The translations under genes were made by a program, and so were the position numbers. The notes beneath the pieces were generated by a model that was not told the DNA's origin, did not search any database, and saw only the letters and a program-made list of their open reading frames with translations. From Methylobacterium sp. Leaf112 (GTDB lineage Bacteria; Pseudomonadota; Alphaproteobacteria; Rhizobiales; Beijerinckiaceae), in assembly GCF_001423295.1 (NCBI RefSeq), contig NZ_LMNG01000030.1, positions 276,766 to 340,765 on the forward strand: DNA of 64,000 nt, in the 5' to 3' direction. Positions 16,478-25,848 of this stretch are shown here, piece after piece; positions within the stretch are counted from its first letter, which is position 1; every line of letters begins with the position of its first letter.

Positions 16478-17770
16478 TTAATCCTCGAAGGGGCTGTGCA
16501 TCAGAATGGTGTCGTCGCGCTCCGGCGAAGTCGAGAGCAGCGCTACCGGCGCACCGATGAGTTCCTCGATGCGGCGCACGTACTTGATCGCCTGAGCCGG
16601 GAGATCGGCCCACGAGCGGGCCCCCGCCGTCGTGCCCGACCAGCCCTCGATATCCTCGTAGATGGGTTCGACCTTGGCCTGCGCCGCCTGGTTCGCCGGC
16701 AGGTGGTCGATCACCTGTCCGTCGAGGCGGTACCCGGTACAGACCCGGATGGTCTCGAACCCGTCGAGGATGTCGAGCTTGGTCAGCGCGATGCCGTCGA
16801 TGCCCGAGGTCTTCACGGTCTGGCGCACCAGAACGGCGTCGAACCAGCCGCAGCGGCGCTTGCGCCCGGTGTTGACGCCGAACTCGCGGCCCTTCGCGCC
16901 GATGGTCTCGCCGATCTCGTCGAACAGCTCCGTGGGGAACGGACCTTCGCCGACCCGGGTGGTGTACGCTTTCGCGATGCCCAACACGTAGCCGATGGCC
17001 GAGGGCCCCATGCCGGAGCCCGTCGCGGCCTGCGCCGCCACGATGTTGGACGAGGTCACGAACGGATAGGTGCCGTGGTCGACGTCGAGGAGCGCGCCCT
17101 GCGCGCCCTCGAACAGGATGCGCTTGCCGGCCCGGCGCTCCTCGTCGAGGAGCTTCCAGACGGTGTCGGCGTAGGGCAGGATGGTGGGCGCGATGGCCTT
17201 CAGTTCGGCGAGTAGGGCGTCGGCATCGACCTCCTCAATGCCGAGGCCGCGCCGAAGGGCGTTGTGGTGGGTCAGGACCCGCTCGATCTTGGCGGCCAGC
17301 GTGCTCTCGTCGGCGAGATCGACGACCCGGATGGCGCGGCGCCCGACCTTGTCCTCGTAGGCCGGTCCGATGCCGCGCTTCGTCGTACCGATCTTGAGAC
17401 CCGCGTTCGAGGTCTCGCGAAAATGGTCGAGCTCGCGGTGCAGAGGTAGGATCAGCGTGGCGTTATCGGCGATCCGCAGGGTTTTCGGCGAGATCTCGAC
17501 GCCCTGGGCCTGAAGCCGGGCGATCTCGTCGACGAGGTGCCACGGATCGACCACGACGCCGTTGCCGATCACCGACAACTTGCCGCCCCGCACCACGCCC
17601 GAGGGCAGCAGGGCCAGCTTATAGGTCACGCCGTTGATCACGAGGGTGTGGCCGGCATTGTGGCCGCCCTGGAAGCGCACCACCACGTCGGCCTGCTCGG
17701 AGAGCCAGTCGACGATCTTGCCTTTGCCTTCGTCACCCCATTGGGCGCCTACGACGACGACGTTTGCCAT
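16478..17770 (-). CDS. purA: Adenylosuccinate synthetase
   Basis: A 430-residue enzyme that joins IMP and aspartate using GTP to give adenylosuccinate, the first committed step to AMP. The N-terminal P-loop WGDEGKGK (11-18) contains catalytic Asp13, and catalytic His41 is in GGHNAGHT. Later motifs include [14 protein letters not shown] and the IMP-site stretch [14 protein letters not shown]. Length matches the family. purB, the enzyme for the next step, lies 1.5 kb upstream on the same strand, separated by two other genes. Confidence 0.98.
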   Translation of the reverse strand: MANVVVVGAQWGDEGKGKIVDWLSEQADVVVRFQGGHNAGHTLVINGVTYKLALLPSGVVRGGKLSVIGNGVVVDPWHLVDEIARLQAQGVEISPKTLRIADNATLILPLHRELDHFRETSNAGLKIGTTKRGIGPAYEDKVGRRAIRVVDLADESTLAAKIERVLTHHNALRRGLGIEEVDADALLAELKAIAPTILPYADTVWKLLDEERRAGKRILFEGAQGALLDVDHGTYPFVTSSNIVAAQAATGSGMGPSAIGYVLGIAKAYTTRVGEGPFPTELFDEIGETIGAKGREFGVNTGRKRRCGWFDAVLVRQTVKTSGIDGIALTKLDILDGFETIRVCTGYRLDGQVIDHLPANQAAQAKVEPIYEDIEGWSGTTAGARSWADLPAQAIKYVRRIEELIGAPVALLSTSPERDDTILMHSPFED

Positions 17771-17939
17771 TCACTCAAGACCTGTCCCGAGGACCCGCGC
17801 GAAAACGATCCGGCCATGGAGGCCGGACCGTCCCACGTTCCTCGGGTCTTTCTGCGATCCGTAGCCGGAAATCAAGCAACTGGCCGATCCGGCTCCGAAT
17901 CACCGGGGGAATACGTACCGTGCGGTCGCCCGAGGGCGG

Positions 17940-18233
17940 CTACTTGGCCTCGGTGCCCGGCTCGCGACCGGGGAGGTCGCCCGGCTTGATCACCGGCATG
18001 GAGCCCGGGTTCGGATCGGGCGGGCGCACCACCATGCCGGGGGCCGTGTTGCCCGGCGGCTTGATCACGCCGTCGTTCTTCTCGAGTCGGTCGCTCAGGG
18101 TGCCACCGGTGCCGGGCGGGCCGGCATCGGGCTGAATCTTGTCGGGAACCGGGCTGCTCGGCGCCGTTACCTGAGCGAAGGCGGCGGTCGCCAGCAGGCT
18201 CAGGCCGGCGGCCAGGGGCCATATCATGCGCAT
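17940..18233 (-). CDS. Small exported protein of unknown function
   Basis: A 97-residue protein with a clear Sec signal peptide (MRMIWPLAAGLSLLATAAFA, cleavage near residue 20) and a mature part of about 75 residues that is rich in Pro, Gly and Asp and probably disordered. The segment SDRLEKNDGVIKPP recurs in short secreted proteins of this group, as far as I recall. No enzymatic motif is present. It stands alone between purA and the transaminase gene. Confidence 0.72.
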   Translation of the reverse strand: MRMIWPLAAGLSLLATAAFAQVTAPSSPVPDKIQPDAGPPGTGGTLSDRLEKNDGVIKPPGNTAPGMVVRPPDPNPGSMPVIKPGDLPGREPGTEAK

Positions 18234-18286
18234 CGTGACACCTTCTGGAAGACAGGGTTCGTGCCGGAAGAACCGATCCGGGGCCG

Positions 18287-18354
18287 ATGCGTTCCTGGCG
18301 TGAGTGCGTTCCTGGCTTGAGTGTGTTCCTGGCGTGAGTGTGTTCCTGGCGTGA
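18287..18354. repeat. Four tandem copies of a 17-bp repeat
   Basis: Units start at 18287, 18304, 18321 and 18338. The last two are identical (GTGTGTTCCTGGCGTGA) and the others differ by one to three bases. The array sits in the intergenic gap between the transaminase stop and the small exported protein. Confidence 0.9.
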
Positions 18355-18381
18355 GACGGATGTCCTGCGGCCGTGCGGGAT

Positions 18382-19242
18382 TCAATCGCTCGCGCGGGCG
18401 AGTTCGAGATAGAGTTCGCGCAGGCTCAGGGTGTGGGGGCCGGGGGCGCCGGTGCCGATGGGCTGCCCGTCGAGTTCCACCACCGGCATCACAAAGGCCG
18501 AGGCGCTGGTATAGAACGCCTCCGCCGCCGCGTGGGCCTCGGCCACGGAGAACAGGCGCTCCTCCAGGGCAAGTCCGGATTCGGCGGCGAGACGCAGCAC
18601 CGCCTGCCGGGTGATGCCGGGCAGGAGCGCCGTCGAGAGCGGACGGGTCACCAGGGTGCCGCCGGCCGTGACGATGAAGGCCGTCGACGACGAGCCCTCC
18701 GTCACCGCATCGTCCTCGACCATCCAGGCCTCGCTGACGCCCGCGGCGGCGGCCTGCTGCTTGGCGAGCACCTGGGCCAGCAGCGCGATGGACTTGATGT
18801 CCCGGCGCTTCCAGCGAAGGTCCGGCACGGTGATCACCCGGGCGCCCTTGGCCGCCAGGGGGTTGGCCGCCACGGTCTTCGCCTGCGTGAACATCATCAC
18901 GGTCGGCGCGGTGCCGGCCGGCGGATAGGCGAAGTCACGCTCGTACACGCCGCGCGTCACCTGCATGTAGACGAGGCCCTCGGTGACGCCGTTGCGGGCG
19001 ACGAGCTCCGTCTGCAGGGCGACCCACTCGGCCAGCGTGTGCGGATTGGCGATGTCGATCTCACCGAGCGACCGGTCGAGGCGGGCGAGATGCGCTTCGT
19101 TGTCGACGAGGCGGCGATCGAGGATCGCCGAGACCTCGTAGATCCCATCGGCGAACAGGAAGCCGCGATCCATGATCGGCACCCGCGCGTCTTCGAAGGG
19201 GAGGAAGTCGCCGTTGAGGTAGACGATGCGGGGGTTCGACAC
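18382..19242 (-). CDS. D-amino-acid transaminase (PLP fold type IV)
   Basis: A 286-residue PLP enzyme that transfers amino groups between D-amino acids and 2-oxo acids, giving D-Glu or D-Ala for peptidoglycan or degrading D-amino acids. Schiff-base Lys150 is in WKRRDIKSIALL, and Glu182 (VTEGSSST) binds the pyridine nitrogen. The RRDIKS context is typical of D-amino-acid transaminases rather than branched-chain ones. A second class-IV enzyme, ilvE, is encoded at 46.8 kb and has the TSKAAG context instead. Substrate preference remains a homology call. Confidence 0.87.
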   Translation of the reverse strand: MSNPRIVYLNGDFLPFEDARVPIMDRGFLFADGIYEVSAILDRRLVDNEAHLARLDRSLGEIDIANPHTLAEWVALQTELVARNGVTEGLVYMQVTRGVYERDFAYPPAGTAPTVMMFTQAKTVAANPLAAKGARVITVPDLRWKRRDIKSIALLAQVLAKQQAAAAGVSEAWMVEDDAVTEGSSSTAFIVTAGGTLVTRPLSTALLPGITRQAVLRLAAESGLALEERLFSVAEAHAAAEAFYTSASAFVMPVVELDGQPIGTGAPGPHTLSLRELYLELARASD

Positions 19243-19302
19243 GGAGCGGGACCTTTGAATCGCCGATGGGAAGGGCGCGACGCAGGATTTGTGCGACGGG
19301 GC

Positions 19303-20610
19303 TCAGGAAGCCCCGAACACCCGTGAAAAGATCGTGTCGACGTGCTTGAAGTGGTAGCCGAGGTCGAAGCAGGCCTCGATCTCCGCCGGGCTCAGGGCGG
19401 CGGTCACGTCGGTGTCGGCCTTGAGCAGGGTGAGGAAGTCGCCCTCGCCGCGCCAGACCGGCATCGCGTTGCGCTGGACCAGGCGGTACGAATCCTCGCG
19501 CGAGACGCCGGCCTGGGTCAGGGCCAGGAGAACGCGCTGCGAGTGGACGAGGCCGCCGAGCTTGTCGAGGTTGCGCTGCATCTGCTCGGGATAGATCAAC
19601 AGCTTGTCGATGACGCCGGTGAGGCGGCCGAGGGCGAAATCCAGGGTCACGGTGCTGTCCGGGCCGATCATCCGCTCGACGGAGGAATGCGAGATGTCGC
19701 GCTCGTGCCAGAGGGCGACGTTCTCCATGGCCGGGAGGGCGTAGGAGCGCACCATGCGGGCGAGGCCCGTGAGGTTCTCGGTGAGCACGGGGTTGCGCTT
19801 GTGCGGCATGGCCGAGGAGCCCTTCTGCCCTTCCGAGAAGAACTCTTCGGCCTCCAGCACTTCCGTGCGCTGGAGGTGGCGCACCTCGATGGAGAGGCGC
19901 TCCACCGAGCTCGCCACCACGCCCAGCGTCGCGAAGAACATGGCGTGGCGGTCGCGCGGGATCACCTGGGTCGAGACCGGCTCCGGCGACAGGCCCATGG
20001 CTTTCGCGACGTACTCCTCCACGCGCGGATCGATGTTGGCGAAGGTGCCGACCGCCCCCGAGATGGCGCAGGTCGCCACTTCCTCGCGGGCCGCCACGAG
20101 GCGGGCGCGATTGCGCTCGAACTCGGCATAGGCCTGGGCGAGCTTGAGGCCGAAGGTGACGGGTTCGGCGTGGATGCCGTGAGAGCGGCCGATGGTCGGC
20201 GTCAGCTTGTGCTCGAACGCCCGGCGCTTGATCGCGGCGAGCAACGCGTCGACGTCGGCGATGAGGAGATCGGCGGCGCGCACGAGCTGCACGTTGAAGC
20301 AGGTGTCGAGAACGTCCGACGAGGTCATGCCCTGGTGGACGAAGCGGGCCTCGGGGCCGACGATCTCGGCGAGATGGGTGAGGAAGGCGATGACGTCGTG
20401 CTTCGTCACCGCCTCGATGGCGTCGATGCGCGCGACATCGAACACGGCGTCGCGGCCCTTCTCCCAGATCGTGTCGGCGGCGGCTTTCGGCACCACGCCG
20501 ATCTCGGCCAGCGCCGTCGTGGCGTGGGCCTCGATCTCGAACCAGATCTTGAAGCGGGTCTCGGGCGACCAGATCGCGGTCATCTCGGGGCGGCTGTAAC
20601 GGGGGATCAT
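19303..20610 (-). CDS. purB: Adenylosuccinate lyase
   Basis: A 435-residue fumarase-superfamily enzyme that cleaves fumarate from SAICAR and from adenylosuccinate. The superfamily signature GSSAMPHKRNP is present in the mobile catalytic loop, and the catalytic His region reads GRSHGIHAEPVTFG. Length is typical for the 430-residue class. It is the most upstream of four same-strand genes ending at rpoH's terminator, including purA. Confidence 0.97.
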   Translation of the reverse strand: MIPRYSRPEMTAIWSPETRFKIWFEIEAHATTALAEIGVVPKAAADTIWEKGRDAVFDVARIDAIEAVTKHDVIAFLTHLAEIVGPEARFVHQGMTSSDVLDTCFNVQLVRAADLLIADVDALLAAIKRRAFEHKLTPTIGRSHGIHAEPVTFGLKLAQAYAEFERNRARLVAAREEVATCAISGAVGTFANIDPRVEEYVAKAMGLSPEPVSTQVIPRDRHAMFFATLGVVASSVERLSIEVRHLQRTEVLEAEEFFSEGQKGSSAMPHKRNPVLTENLTGLARMVRSYALPAMENVALWHERDISHSSVERMIGPDSTVTLDFALGRLTGVIDKLLIYPEQMQRNLDKLGGLVHSQRVLLALTQAGVSREDSYRLVQRNAMPVWRGEGDFLTLLKADTDVTAALSPAEIEACFDLGYHFKHVDTIFSRVFGAS

Positions 20611-20986
20611 GGGCGCCTCGGAGGTTTTCGCGATGCAGACGGGTGCTGAGGGGCGCCTAGCATGGGCGGGGGTGCTGCCTCAACCGAAGTCCGGCGGCCC
20701 GGGAGGCCCTAACAAATGTGATATTTTTATCGAGATGCTGGAGTTTCGATTACAATCTGGAAACATTCCGATGTCGAAGGAGGACGGATTTCCTGTCCAT
20801 TGCGGGCAACTTAACCGCCTTACTGGACCGGCTCTTAGAAGCACTCGAAACTGGAAACCCTCCTAACCTCTTCAAATCGCTTGCCGTTTTCACGCCCGGA
20901 CATACAGGAGCTTTCGGCCGCGTGAAATGTTTCGCGCCGGCGACGACGCGCCCTCGATTCGGGCGATACGACGAAAGTTCACGATC
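20611..20986. other. Intergenic region between purB and the siderophore receptor gene
   Basis: About 375 bases of lower GC content separate two divergent genes. Open frames here lack support. A weak Irr-box-like sequence (CTTAGAAGCACTCGAAA, 20834-20850) matches 11 of 15 consensus positions, which would fit iron control of the receptor. I regard it as a candidate only. Confidence 0.5.
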
Positions 20987-23131
20987 ATGCTTCGGCGACG
21001 GGATGGGCAGGCGGTAGGGCTCCTGCTGGCGGGGACGTTCGCGGCCGGGACGGCACAGGCACAGATCGCGACGCCGGCGATCGGCAGCGCGGTCACCCTC
21101 GATCAGCTCAGTGTCGAGGGCGCGGGCGGCACCGTCGGCTACCTCACGAAGCGCACCCGCTCGGCGACGAAGACCGACACGCCGCTCATCGACACGCCGC
21201 AATCCGTGACGGTGGTCACCCAGCAGCAGATCCGCGACCAGGGCTTCCAGAGCATCAACGAGGCGATCCGCTACGTGCCGGGCATCATCCCGCACCAGGG
21301 CGAGGGCAACCGCGACGATCTTGTGATCCGCGGTCAGCGCTCCAACGCCGATTTCTACGTCAACGGCGTGCGCGACGACGTTCAGTACTTCCGTGACCTG
21401 TACAACACCCAGCGCATCGAAGTGCTCAAGGGCCCCAATGCCCTCGTCTTCGGTCGCGGCGGCGGCGGCGGCGTCATCAATCGCGTTCTGAAGGAAGCCG
21501 ACGGCACCCCGATCCGCGAGGTTCTGGTCCAGGGCGGCCAGTTCTGGAACAAGCGCGTGGCGCTCGATGTCGGCGACCGGGTCAGCGACAGCGTGTTCTT
21601 CCGGATGAACGGCGTGTTCGAAGATACCGGCACCTACCGCGATTTCGTCGACATCCGCCGCTACGGCTTCAATCCGACGATGACCTTCCTGCTCGGCCCG
21701 GCGACGACGCTCAAGCTCTCGTACGAATACTTCCACGACGAGCGCAACACGGACCGGGGCATTCCCTCGCAATTCGGGCGGCCGTACAATTACCGACGCA
21801 ACACCGCGACCTACTTCGGCAATCCGGATCTCAGCGTCGCGCGCATCGACGCCAACATCGCCACCGCGACCCTGGACCATCGCTTCGATTCCGGTGTCGA
21901 CCTGCACAGCACCCTCCGCTTCGCCGATTATCAGAAGTTCTATTCGAACGTCTATCCGGGCGGGGCGGTCAACGCCGCCGGCACGTCCGTGAACATCACC
22001 GCGTACAACAACGACACTCCCCGGACGAACTACTTCTCGCAGAACGACTTCACCTATAAGTTCGACACCGGCCCCCTGAAGCACACCCTGCTCGCCGGGT
22101 TCGAGCTCGGCTATCAGGAAGGCCGTGCCTTCCGCGAGGAAGGGTTCTTCGCCAACGGCGGCCTGACGCTGGCCGTCAACCCGCGCTTCCCGACGACCCG
22201 CGCGCCGGTCAGCTTCCGGAACACGACCGGCGCCAACACCCGCTACGACCTCGGGTTGGCCGCCGTCTACGCGCAGGACCAGATCGAGATCGGACCGCAC
22301 CTCCAGTTCATCGGCGGCCTGCGCTACGACCACTTCGACTTCAAGGCCGACAACCTCAACGCGACCGGTTCGACCCCCGTCCGCACCACGCGCATCGACA
22401 ATCTGCTCTCCCCTCGGGCCGGCGTCGTGGTGAAGCCGATGGACAACCTCGCCTTTTACGGCAGCTACAGCGTCTCCTATCTGCCCTCCGCGGGCGACCA
22501 GTTCAGCAGCCTCGCCCCGGGGCTGGCGATTTCGCAGCCCGAGCGGTTCGAGAACGGGGAGATCGGCGTGAAGCTCGACGTCTCGCCCGTGCTCCAGCTC
22601 ACCGGAGCCCTGTACAACCTCGACCGGTTCAACCAGCGCCTCGCCGATCCGAACCGGGCCGGCTTCTTCCTGGCCACCGGCCAGACCAACACGCAGGGCG
22701 CCGAGATCGGAGCCAACGGCTACGTCACCGAGTGGTGGCAGGTGGCCGGCGGCTACGCCTTCACCGACGCGACCATCGTCAGCGGCTTCGGCACGGCCGC
22801 CCAGGGTGTGCGACCGGGGAATCGGGTCGGCCTCGTGCCGTTCAACGCCTTCACCCTGTGGAACAAGTTCGACGTGACGCCACAATTCTCGTTCGGCGTC
22901 GGCTACATCCAGACCGGCCACACCTTCGCCTCGGCGGACGACACCGTCCGCCTGCCGGGGATCACCCGCTTTGACCTCGGACTGTTCTACCGGGTGAACG
23001 AGTTCGTGCGGGCCCAGGTGAACATCGAGAACCTGTTCGACCGGCGCTACATCGCCACCGCCGACGGCAACAACAACATCACCCCCGGCGCACCGCGCCT
23101 GGTGCGCTTCCAGGTGGTGGCGAACTTCTGA
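20987..23131 (+). CDS. TonB-dependent siderophore receptor (catecholate Fiu-like)
   Basis: A 714-residue outer-membrane receptor for ferric siderophores. Residues 1-26 are a signal peptide ending AQAQ. The plug domain follows, with DTPQSVTVVTQQQIRDQGFQ, VNGVRDDVQYFRDLYN and the hallmark IEVLKGPNALVFGRG. A 22-strand barrel spans the rest and ends in the outer-membrane C-terminal Phe (VVANF). There is no N-terminal signalling domain, so it is not coupled to an anti-sigma factor. The plug resembles catecholate receptors such as Fiu; the true ligand is unknown. The start at 20987 is preferred over one 20 codons upstream because it begins the signal peptide. Confidence 0.9.
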   Translation: MLRRRDGQAVGLLLAGTFAAGTAQAQIATPAIGSAVTLDQLSVEGAGGTVGYLTKRTRSATKTDTPLIDTPQSVTVVTQQQIRDQGFQSINEAIRYVPGIIPHQGEGNRDDLVIRGQRSNADFYVNGVRDDVQYFRDLYNTQRIEVLKGPNALVFGRGGGGGVINRVLKEADGTPIREVLVQGGQFWNKRVALDVGDRVSDSVFFRMNGVFEDTGTYRDFVDIRRYGFNPTMTFLLGPATTLKLSYEYFHDERNTDRGIPSQFGRPYNYRRNTATYFGNPDLSVARIDANIATATLDHRFDSGVDLHSTLRFADYQKFYSNVYPGGAVNAAGTSVNITAYNNDTPRTNYFSQNDFTYKFDTGPLKHTLLAGFELGYQEGRAFREEGFFANGGLTLAVNPRFPTTRAPVSFRNTTGANTRYDLGLAAVYAQDQIEIGPHLQFIGGLRYDHFDFKADNLNATGSTPVRTTRIDNLLSPRAGVVVKPMDNLAFYGSYSVSYLPSAGDQFSSLAPGLAISQPERFENGEIGVKLDVSPVLQLTGALYNLDRFNQRLADPNRAGFFLATGQTNTQGAEIGANGYVTEWWQVAGGYAFTDATIVSGFGTAAQGVRPGNRVGLVPFNAFTLWNKFDVTPQFSFGVGYIQTGHTFASADDTVRLPGITRFDLGLFYRVNEFVRAQVNIENLFDRRYIATADGNNNITPGAPRLVRFQVVANF

Positions 23132-23139
23132 GCCGGGCA

Positions 23140-23167
23140 GGGGCGCCGGCCCAGTGGCCGGCGCCCC
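23140..23167. terminator. Terminator hairpin after the receptor gene
   Basis: Perfect 12-bp arms (GGGGCGCCGGCC, 23140-23151, and its complement 23156-23167) around a CAGT loop, between convergent genes. Confidence 0.75.
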
Positions 23168-23168
23168 T

Positions 23169-23795
23169 TCAGATCGCGAGTCCCGCCAGCCAAGCCTCCG
23201 CCGTCGTCACGTCGGCCTGGGACAGACCGTGCCCGACGGGGAGTACGCCGTGCTCGACCCGGGCGCCGGATCCGCGGAAGCGCTCGGCCAGCGCTCGCGC
23301 GTTGGCCTCCGGAACGATGGGGTCCTGCGCGCCGGAGAGCATCAGCAGGGGCAGCCCCGTGAGATCGAACGCCGGCGGCTGGGCCAGCGGCAGCATCGGA
23401 CGCAGGAGTACGGCCCCGGCAAGGACGCCCGGATGCAGCATGAGCAGGGCGGCGGCGATGTTGGCGCCGTTGGAGAAGCCGAGCGCCACGGGGGCGGGGA
23501 GGCCGTAGGCCGCCCGCGCGTCGGCGACGAAATCCGCCAGGTCCTTCGCGCGGCGGCGCACGTCGTCCTCGTCGAACACGCCTTCGGACAGGCGCCGGAA
23601 GAAGCGCGGCATCCCGTTCTCCAGCACAGGTCCGCGCGGCGACACCAGGGCCGCGCCCGGTGCCACGGCGCGGCCGAGGGGCAGGAGATCGGATTCGTCT
23701 CCGCCGGTGCCGTGGAGCAGGAGCAGGGGCGGACGGTTCGCACCGGGCTCGAAGCGGTGAACGAAGGCGAGGGTCTTCGGGGTGGACGCGGTCAT
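23169..23795 (-). CDS. Alpha/beta hydrolase (carboxylesterase/phospholipase family, MhqD/YpfH-like)
   Basis: A 208-residue serine hydrolase with oxyanion motif LLHGTGGDE (27-35), nucleophile Ser108 in GFSNGA, and likely Asp158 (GAQDPI) and His189 (VGHGLS). It lies 62 bases downstream of a ring-cleaving dioxygenase gene on the same strand. The same pairing (MhqO dioxygenase with MhqD hydrolase) is known from the hydroquinone-detoxification genes of Bacillus. The enzyme may process the ring-cleavage product, but this is an inference. Confidence 0.85.
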   Translation of the reverse strand: MTASTPKTLAFVHRFEPGANRPPLLLLHGTGGDESDLLPLGRAVAPGAALVSPRGPVLENGMPRFFRRLSEGVFDEDDVRRRAKDLADFVADARAAYGLPAPVALGFSNGANIAAALLMLHPGVLAGAVLLRPMLPLAQPPAFDLTGLPLLMLSGAQDPIVPEANARALAERFRGSGARVEHGVLPVGHGLSQADVTTAEAWLAGLAI

Positions 23796-23857
23796 GGCGG
23801 ACCTCCGGGTGTCACGAGCGGCCCCGGCCCGCGGGAATGCGGGCCGGGGAAGACTGG

Positions 23858-24784
23858 TCAGGCGAGGGGCGGCAGGGCCGCCTCGATCCGGGCGCGGTGC
23901 GGCTCGAGGCCGGCGGGCAGCTTCAACCCCGTGCCGAGGTCGGCGATGGGCTCGTCCACGCTGAAGCCGGGCACATCGGTGGCGATCTCGAACAGGATTC
24001 CGCCGGGCTCGCGGAAGTAGACCGAGCGGAAGTAGGCCCGGTCGCGCTGCTCGGTGACCCCGAGCCCGTGACGGGTGGTGAGGGCCTCGACCATCGCCGC
24101 CTGCGCGGCGTCGTCCGCCGCCCGGAAGGCGATGTGGTGGACGGAGCCCGCCCCCTGGCGGCCCCGCAGGAATTCACCCACGGCCCGCAGGGTGACGAAG
24201 CCGCCCTCCGCGGCCCCGCTCGCGTATCGGGTCGAGGACCCCTCCCGCGTGTCTTCGGTGAAGCCGAGAACGTCGGTCAGGATCGCCGCCGTCGGTCCGG
24301 CCTCGCCGAGCAGCAGGGTGACGCCGTGCAGGCCCCGGATGGCATGCTCGGCCGGCACGGTACCGGTCCAGGCGGACGCCTCGCCGGCCTCCGCGACACC
24401 CACGAGGGCGAGCATCGTCCCGTCGGGATCGCGCAGGCGCAGGGTCGGCTCGCCCATCACCGCGACCGGCGCGTCGTGGACGATTCCGGCTTCGAGGAGG
24501 CGCTGCAGCCACCAGCCGATGGAGGCGCGGGGCACCCGGAACGCAGTCTCGCTGGTCTCGCCGATGCCGACCCGGCCGGGGGCCGCGTCGGCGATGGGAA
24601 AGAACGTCAGGATCGTGCCGGGCCGGCCGGTCTCGTCGCCGTAATAGAGGTGATAGGTGCCCGGATCGTCGAAGTTGACGGTCTTCTTCACCAGCCGCAG
24701 GCCGAGGACCTCGGTGTAGAAATCGAGATTGCGCAACGCCGAACCGGAAAACGCGGTGACGTGGTGGAGTCCGTGATGGGTCAT
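23858..24784 (-). CDS. Ring-cleaving (extradiol) dioxygenase, VOC superfamily, MhqO-like
   Basis: A 308-residue protein made of two vicinal-oxygen-chelate modules. Predicted Fe(II) ligands are His8 (HHVTAF), His217 (VHHIAFRA) and Glu266 (FEIATD). The start [19 protein letters not shown] and [14 protein letters not shown] are typical of MhqO-type hydroquinone dioxygenases. The start at 24784 has AAGGAGA at a good distance; an upstream in-frame ATG does not. It is divergent from a LysR gene across 92 bases holding a perfect palindrome. Activity on hydroquinone or catechol-type rings is a family-based guess. Confidence 0.87.
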   Translation of the reverse strand: MTHHGLHHVTAFSGSALRNLDFYTEVLGLRLVKKTVNFDDPGTYHLYYGDETGRPGTILTFFPIADAAPGRVGIGETSETAFRVPRASIGWWLQRLLEAGIVHDAPVAVMGEPTLRLRDPDGTMLALVGVAEAGEASAWTGTVPAEHAIRGLHGVTLLLGEAGPTAAILTDVLGFTEDTREGSSTRYASGAAEGGFVTLRAVGEFLRGRQGAGSVHHIAFRAADDAAQAAMVEALTTRHGLGVTEQRDRAYFRSVYFREPGGILFEIATDVPGFSVDEPIADLGTGLKLPAGLEPHRARIEAALPPLA

Positions 24785-24838
24785 GCTGCTGTCTCCTTCT
24801 GCTGGGGACAAGATGGCCCTTGCCGCATCCCGCTAAAA

Positions 24839-24866
24839 CGGAAACGATGGAAACACATCGTTTCCG
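24839..24866. promoter_or_regulatory. Perfect palindromic operator between the LysR and dioxygenase genes
   Basis: Arms CGGAAACGATG (24839-24849) and CATCGTTTCCG (24856-24866) are perfect complements around a 6-base spacer. The site sits in the short divergent gap, where a LysR-type activator or repressor would bind to control both genes. Confidence 0.8.
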
Positions 24867-24876
24867 GAATGCAGGC

Positions 24877-25848
24877 ATGAAACTCCCCGATTTCGAAGCT
24901 TGGGCGGTCTTCGCCAAGGTGGCGGAGACCGGCTCGTTCGGGCAGGCGGCGCGCGACCTCGGGGTCGCGCCCGGCACCGTGTCGAAGGCGGTGGGTCGCC
25001 TGGAGGCCCGCATCGGCGCGCGCCTGTTCCACCGCACCTCGCGAAAGCTCGCGCTGACCGAATCGGGCCTCGCGGCACGGGACGGGGCGGCCCGGCTGCT
25101 CGCCGAGGGCGAGGCGGCGGAGGCGCAGGCCCGCGACGGAGCCGCCGCGCCGCGCGGGCGGGTGCGGCTCGCGACCCCGATGTCGTTCGGCGTGATGCAC
25201 GTCGCGCCGCTGCTGCCGGACTTCCTCGCCGCTCATCCGGGCCTGACCATCGACCTGCATCTCGGCGACGCCCTCGTCGACCTCGTCGGCGGCGGGTTCG
25301 ACCTCGCGCTGCGCATCGCGGCCCTGCCGGATTCGTCCCTTCGGGCGCGCCGGCTCTGCACGGTCCACCGCTCCCTCGTGGCCGCCCCCGCCTACCTTGC
25401 CGCGCAAGGGCGGCCGGAGCATCCGCGCGACCTCGCCCGTCACGCCTGCCTCGGTTACGCCTACCTGCCGAGCCCCGACCGCTGGCGCTTCCTCGCGCCC
25501 GACGGCACCGAGGCCGTGGTGATCCCTGGCGGGCCGCTGCGCGCAAACAACGCCGACGCCCTGGCGCCGGCCCTGCGCGCCGGGCTCGGACTCGCCGTGC
25601 AGCCGGACTTCATGCTGTGGGACGATCTCGCGGCCGGACGGCTGGAGCGGGTGCTGCCCGGGTGGTCGGCCCCGCCCATCGCGCTCCACCTCATGACGCC
25701 GCCGGGCGATCCGCGCCCGGCCCGGGTCACGGCCTTGGCCGACTACCTCGCCCGCACACTCTCGGCGGCGCCCTGGGCGCGCGGCACCGACGTCACGCAG
25801 CCGCACCGGGCAGGCGAAACCCCTCGATCCCCTGGCGTTCCGGGTTGA
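24877..25848 (+). CDS. LysR-family transcriptional regulator
   Basis: A 323-residue regulator. Residues 5-60 form the winged helix-turn-helix ([32 protein letters not shown] read in pieces), and residues 90-290 the periplasmic-binding-like effector domain ([11 protein letters not shown] onward). It belongs to the subgroup related to CrgA/DmlR. It is divergent from the dioxygenase gene and probably controls it through the palindrome between them. The start at 24877 is chosen because the upstream in-frame ATG at 24847 overlaps the palindrome. Its last 56 bases overlap the end of the convergent SMC-like gene. Confidence 0.88.
   Translation: MKLPDFEAWAVFAKVAETGSFGQAARDLGVAPGTVSKAVGRLEARIGARLFHRTSRKLALTESGLAARDGAARLLAEGEAAEAQARDGAAAPRGRVRLATPMSFGVMHVAPLLPDFLAAHPGLTIDLHLGDALVDLVGGGFDLALRIAALPDSSLRARRLCTVHRSLVAAPAYLAAQGRPEHPRDLARHACLGYAYLPSPDRWRFLAPDGTEAVVIPGGPLRANNADALAPALRAGLGLAVQPDFMLWDDLAAGRLERVLPGWSAPPIALHLMTPPGDPRPARVTALADYLARTLSAAPWARGTDVTQPHRAGETPRSPGVPG

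Noticed and set aside
20750..22921. Long minus-strand frame antisense to the siderophore receptor
   Set aside because: Shadow of a GC-rich gene; composition is unlike a protein and the receptor motifs are on the plus strand.
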